A stretch of 64,000 bases of DNA from Syngnathus acus (Eukaryota; Chordata; Actinopteri; Syngnathiformes; Syngnathidae), in assembly GCF_901709675.1 (NCBI RefSeq), contig NC_051091.1, forward strand, positions 9,828,967 to 9,892,966. The letters run 5' to 3'. Position 1 is the stretch's first letter, and each line of letters opens with the position of its first letter. A program made the translations under genes and the position numbers. Of the stretch, positions 61,246-64,000 are shown in pieces. The notes beneath the pieces were generated by a model, which made no database searches, was not told where the DNA came from, and was given only the letters and a program-made list of their open reading frames with translations.

Positions 61246-63251
61246 GTAAGTGTTTTGAACTTGTGTATTATTCAGTGTTATATATCTCTTAACTCACTTC
61301 ACACTGTGTCAGATTTTCCAGTGAGACCAACCATCAATACCTTTCGCTCAGACAGCTGAATGAGGAAAGTCCAGCGATGTCAGCGGAAGCACAATACAAC
61401 TCAGATGAGGTGTGTGTTTTTTGTTGCCAAAAGAGGCTAGAAATGTGTGAAACATTATTTAAAAGGGAAGTCAAACCTCCATTTTTTTATTTTAAATATG
61501 TTCAAAGCGGGCCCACAGGTCTTGACACGATATTCCGATTAATATTGGATTGAGTTAAGCAACAAAATCTACCCGTTTTTATTTATCTCGAAGGGCAGCC
61601 ATTTTTCAACATGTTGACTGAAAATGACAACACAGTTGCTCAGGGGTATTACCCAATCACAGCTCACCTGTTTTTTTTAAGCTGAGCCGTGATTGGTTGT
61701 TACTTGAGAAAAGCGACTGTGATGTCATTTTTGGTTGACAAATTGACTCAAAGCATCTTCATTGTTTATTATTATGTGTGTAAATCTAAAACAATGAAGA
61801 TGCTTTGAGTAGATTAATTATAATTTTATTGTCACTCCAGAGAAATGTTGATTTTCAGACGCATTAAAGCAGTCAACTGTCATTTTGTATGGCATGTACG
61901 GATTCTAACTTATCATCATTATTATTATGTGTGTAAATCTAAATGATGATAAGTTAGAATCCGTACATGCCATACAAAATGACAGTTGACTGCTTTAATG
62001 CGTCTGAAAATCAACATTTCTCTGGAGTGACAATAAAATTATAATTAATCTACATTGTATACCATACGTGCATAGAAACAAAAACGTGTTTTTATTAATG
62101 ATAATTCTATTTAAAAATCCTGTTGTAAATTAGGTGACTTATCAATTACAGACAATGGTAAAAACAATTCTATTTCCCTTTGTAAGCCTAAATCGCTGAT
62201 GAAGTGGGGCGCCATTGAAAATCTCCCCTTGGGTGCCACATTGGTTAGGGCTGGCTATGTCCACATCCGACACTGTAAATATTCCTCACTCGACACTCTT
62301 GGGCGCACTTATTTTCAGGGTTCCCTGGGGGGGGGGGTGGCTGGTGCAAGGCATAGGGATGCGACAGGCTGACCGGGCTTCAGCAAAATTGTGCTGTTTC
62401 CTGGCCCGGCATTTCTGCTCCTCTGCCCTGCCCGTCCTCTAGTTTTAATGTTAAAATACTACTCTTCTATTGTTTTTAATGCATCAAATACATGCACGCT
62501 TGGTGGTGCTGTGTGGGGGCAAGCTGCGGGTCAGCAGTGCCCGATCGCCTTCCTGTTTTCTCGCCATCAGCCTTTCCGGATTTTGTAGTTTAGTATTGGC
62601 TGGCCCCGTCGCTAGTGGGGATCATCTTGCAAGGGTCGAGAGATCGAGGGCACCCCGACCTCACATTGCCCTCACAGCAACTTCAGAATGCTCCTGATGA
62701 CTAACGTGCATGTTTGACAATGTCGGTCAAAAATGTTCATTTACGCACCTTGTGACATTCTTAACATAAACTTCTGATTGGATATGACATACACCCAACC
62801 TAGTCAGATACATATTTTTACTTTTATTGTACTCTATTTTTTAAGTTCACAGTCCGACTTCATATTCTGTTAAGTAAATGTCCATCGGAATATTCTCCAG
62901 ATTCTCTATTCAGGACACAACAGTGACTAACCTCAAATAAAAGTGCAGTACGAAAAGGGGTTAAGTAATTGGTTTTGACTTTCCAGTTACATGTGAGTTT
63001 GAATTGAAAAACGACGCTTCTAAAATCATAGAGTTTAGCCCCGCCCCTAAGACACTGATTGGTCTGGTCATTTTTTGGACCACTAGCATCGTATCATTTT
63101 GAAGCCTAACGAGATGGGACCGGTTAGATTACATGTCTGTATTCTCACGAGTCCCTTTGACATAATGCAAGATAATGCAGCCTCCGTTCCCACATCGAAT
63201 GTAATTGGCTTTTTTTGTGTGTGTTGACCTTGACAGGATCTGCTGGAATAG
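61145..63251 (+). CDS. small single-pass membrane protein, 70 aa, three coding exons, family unknown
   Basis: Exons are 61145-61245, 61313-61409 and 63237-63251. The acceptors are TCTATAG|GT (61138), TGTGTCAG|AT and TTGACAG|GA; the donors are CTCAG|GTAAGT and GATGAG|GTGTGT. The joined frame is 213 nt with a stop. Residues 5-26 (PVIFAFVAFVSMTALASFVL and on) form one hydrophobic membrane segment. It is followed by Arg27, Cys30 and Arg34, so the C-terminus is predicted cytosolic by the positive-inside rule. The polar tail ends in an acidic DEDLLE; (D/E)xxxL(L/I) sequences like this can act as sorting signals, but none has been shown here. No signal peptide cleavage site is evident. The overall plan resembles cortexins and other SMIM proteins, but I recognise no specific family. 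The support is exact phase agreement at all junctions plus a membrane segment; a chance assembly cannot be excluded. Confidence 0.6.
61313..61409 (+). CDS. small membrane protein, second coding exon
   Basis: Encodes the cytosolic-type tail RFSSETNHQYLSLRQLNEES and on to AQYNSDE, ending in phase 0 at GATGAG|GTGTGT. YLSL fits the YxxPhi adaptor-binding pattern, but this is only a short motif match. Confidence 0.6.
61746..61810. repeat. perfect hairpin, 22-bp arms, 21-bp loop
   Basis: Left arm 61746-61767 is the exact reverse complement of 61789-61810. The loop 61768-61788 reads ATTATTATGTGTG plus TAAATCTA. It overlaps the next, larger hairpin by two bases. Confidence 0.95.
61809..62053. repeat. 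long perfect inverted repeat, 112-bp arms, 21-bp loop
   Basis: Arm 61809-61920 pairs with 61942-62053. I checked the ends and the loop-proximal bases and saw no mismatch across the arms by eye. The loop 61921-61941 is identical to the loop of the preceding hairpin. Perfect arms imply a recent origin or gene conversion between arms. Confidence 0.95.
62200..62700. repeat. GC-rich, G-run-containing segment, probable old repeat
   Basis: In an AT-rich intron of the small gene, this 500-bp block is clearly GC-richer, with CCTGGGGGGGGGGGTGGCTG, GTGGTGCTGTGTGGGGGCAA and TCCTGGCCCGGC-like stretches. I see no intact frame and recognise no family. The composition contrast suggests an inserted repeat. 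Confidence 0.35.
63237..63251 (+). CDS. small membrane protein, terminal coding exon (DLLE, stop)
   Basis: After a 1.8-kb intron, the acceptor GTTGACCTTGACAG is followed by GAT CTG CTG GAA TAG. It continues the acidic run of the previous exon. Because it is so short, it is the least certain part of the model. The 3' UTR would run toward the window end; I saw no canonical AATAAA in 63252-64000. Confidence 0.5.
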   Translation, partial: DLLE

Positions 63252-64000
63252 CAGCCCAATGACTGCTGGAAGTGAGACCATGCCATGACTGCTAGAGCAT
63301 TCTTAAAACACACTGACAGTTTAACCAAACCCCCTTGAACAAGTGTAAAACCTCAAATCTTTGCAAGGCATATTCATATTCTCGTCTGTTATCTTGATCT
63401 TGACAAAATAAGCCGAGGTGTTCTGTGCGTTTTGGCTAGACGACAACAGCACTGACAATCCATGTTACAAATTGTTCCCGACACAGCTGCACATGTGAAA
63501 AAAGCCGTTTCTAGCTGATGCGATATCCTCTCACTGGTCATTTCTGACATGACACGAAATATAATAGACTTCAAGCAATGAATACCAAAAAAAAAAGAGA
63601 AACACCATTTCACTAGCAACGCAGTAAAGGTCACTAATTGTCGCATGTGCATTTTCATTTCTAACGGCAGGCTGAAAATGGCTGTTGAATATATACAACA
63701 CTATCATGTTATAAAATAAGTGGCGTCACGTGGCCATCTGACATTTGGGGTGTCTCAAACGCCATAATTGACTTCTAAAAATAGTCCGCTCTGTCTGCGA
63801 GTGGGCCGGCTTCCCTTTTTCAAGCCTTATTTTCCTTTTTTCCTGCTTACATTAGCTGACTTGAAAGGACAAGAAAAAACGATCAATGTGACTGCAGAGT
63901 TTTTCCCAGAAGCCGGAATACACACGTGCCACAAAAGCAAACTCATATTTTAACATGTAGTATTCAGTGTGTGTCTAGTTTCTGGTAATATTTGAACTTA

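Noticed and set aside
61746-62053. microRNA precursor
   Set aside because: Arms are far longer (112 bp) and more perfect than a typical pre-miRNA, and both hairpins share one loop, which suggests a DNA rearrangement.

Overview
This window is vertebrate genomic DNA, almost certainly from a ray-finned (teleost) fish. One clear multi-exon gene has GT-AG introns and is an ortholog of vertebrate CFAP20DC (C3orf67). The remainder is AT-rich non-coding DNA carrying remnants of fish-type repeats: tRNA-derived SINEs, L2/CR1-like LINE pieces, mariner transposase relics, short foldback elements of the 'ACCGTATTTTCCGGACTATAAGGCGCACC' kind, a GATA array and a possible solo LTR. Species cannot be named from the sequence. 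No bacterial, CRISPR or operon features are present.

Layout. Positions 1-36,100 are gene-poor: I found no exon I can defend there, only repeat relics and a few AT-rich stretches with dense homeodomain/POU-like motifs that could be regulatory. Positions 36,170-36,420 form a compact promoter with a perfect CRE, an overlapping E-box, two inverted CCAAT boxes and a near-consensus RFX X-box, which suits a ciliary gene. Positions 36,556-58,763 on the + strand hold 17 coding exons of cfap20dc. Joined in phase they give 836 residues with no internal stop: an N-terminal CFAP20 (DUF667) domain, a long disordered middle and a highly conserved C-terminal tail. The exon at 49,255-49,737 carries a tandem 120-bp (40-residue) duplication.

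Downstream, 61,145-63,251 (+) contains three short coding exons that join exactly in phase into a 70-residue single-pass membrane protein. I do not recognise its family. Its long last intron contains two back-to-back near-perfect hairpins (arms 22 bp and 112 bp) that share the same 21-bp loop, which looks like a replication template-switch product.

The two genes run in the same direction, with about 2.4 kb between the cfap20dc stop codon and the first coding exon of the small gene. Nothing in the sequence shows that they act together.
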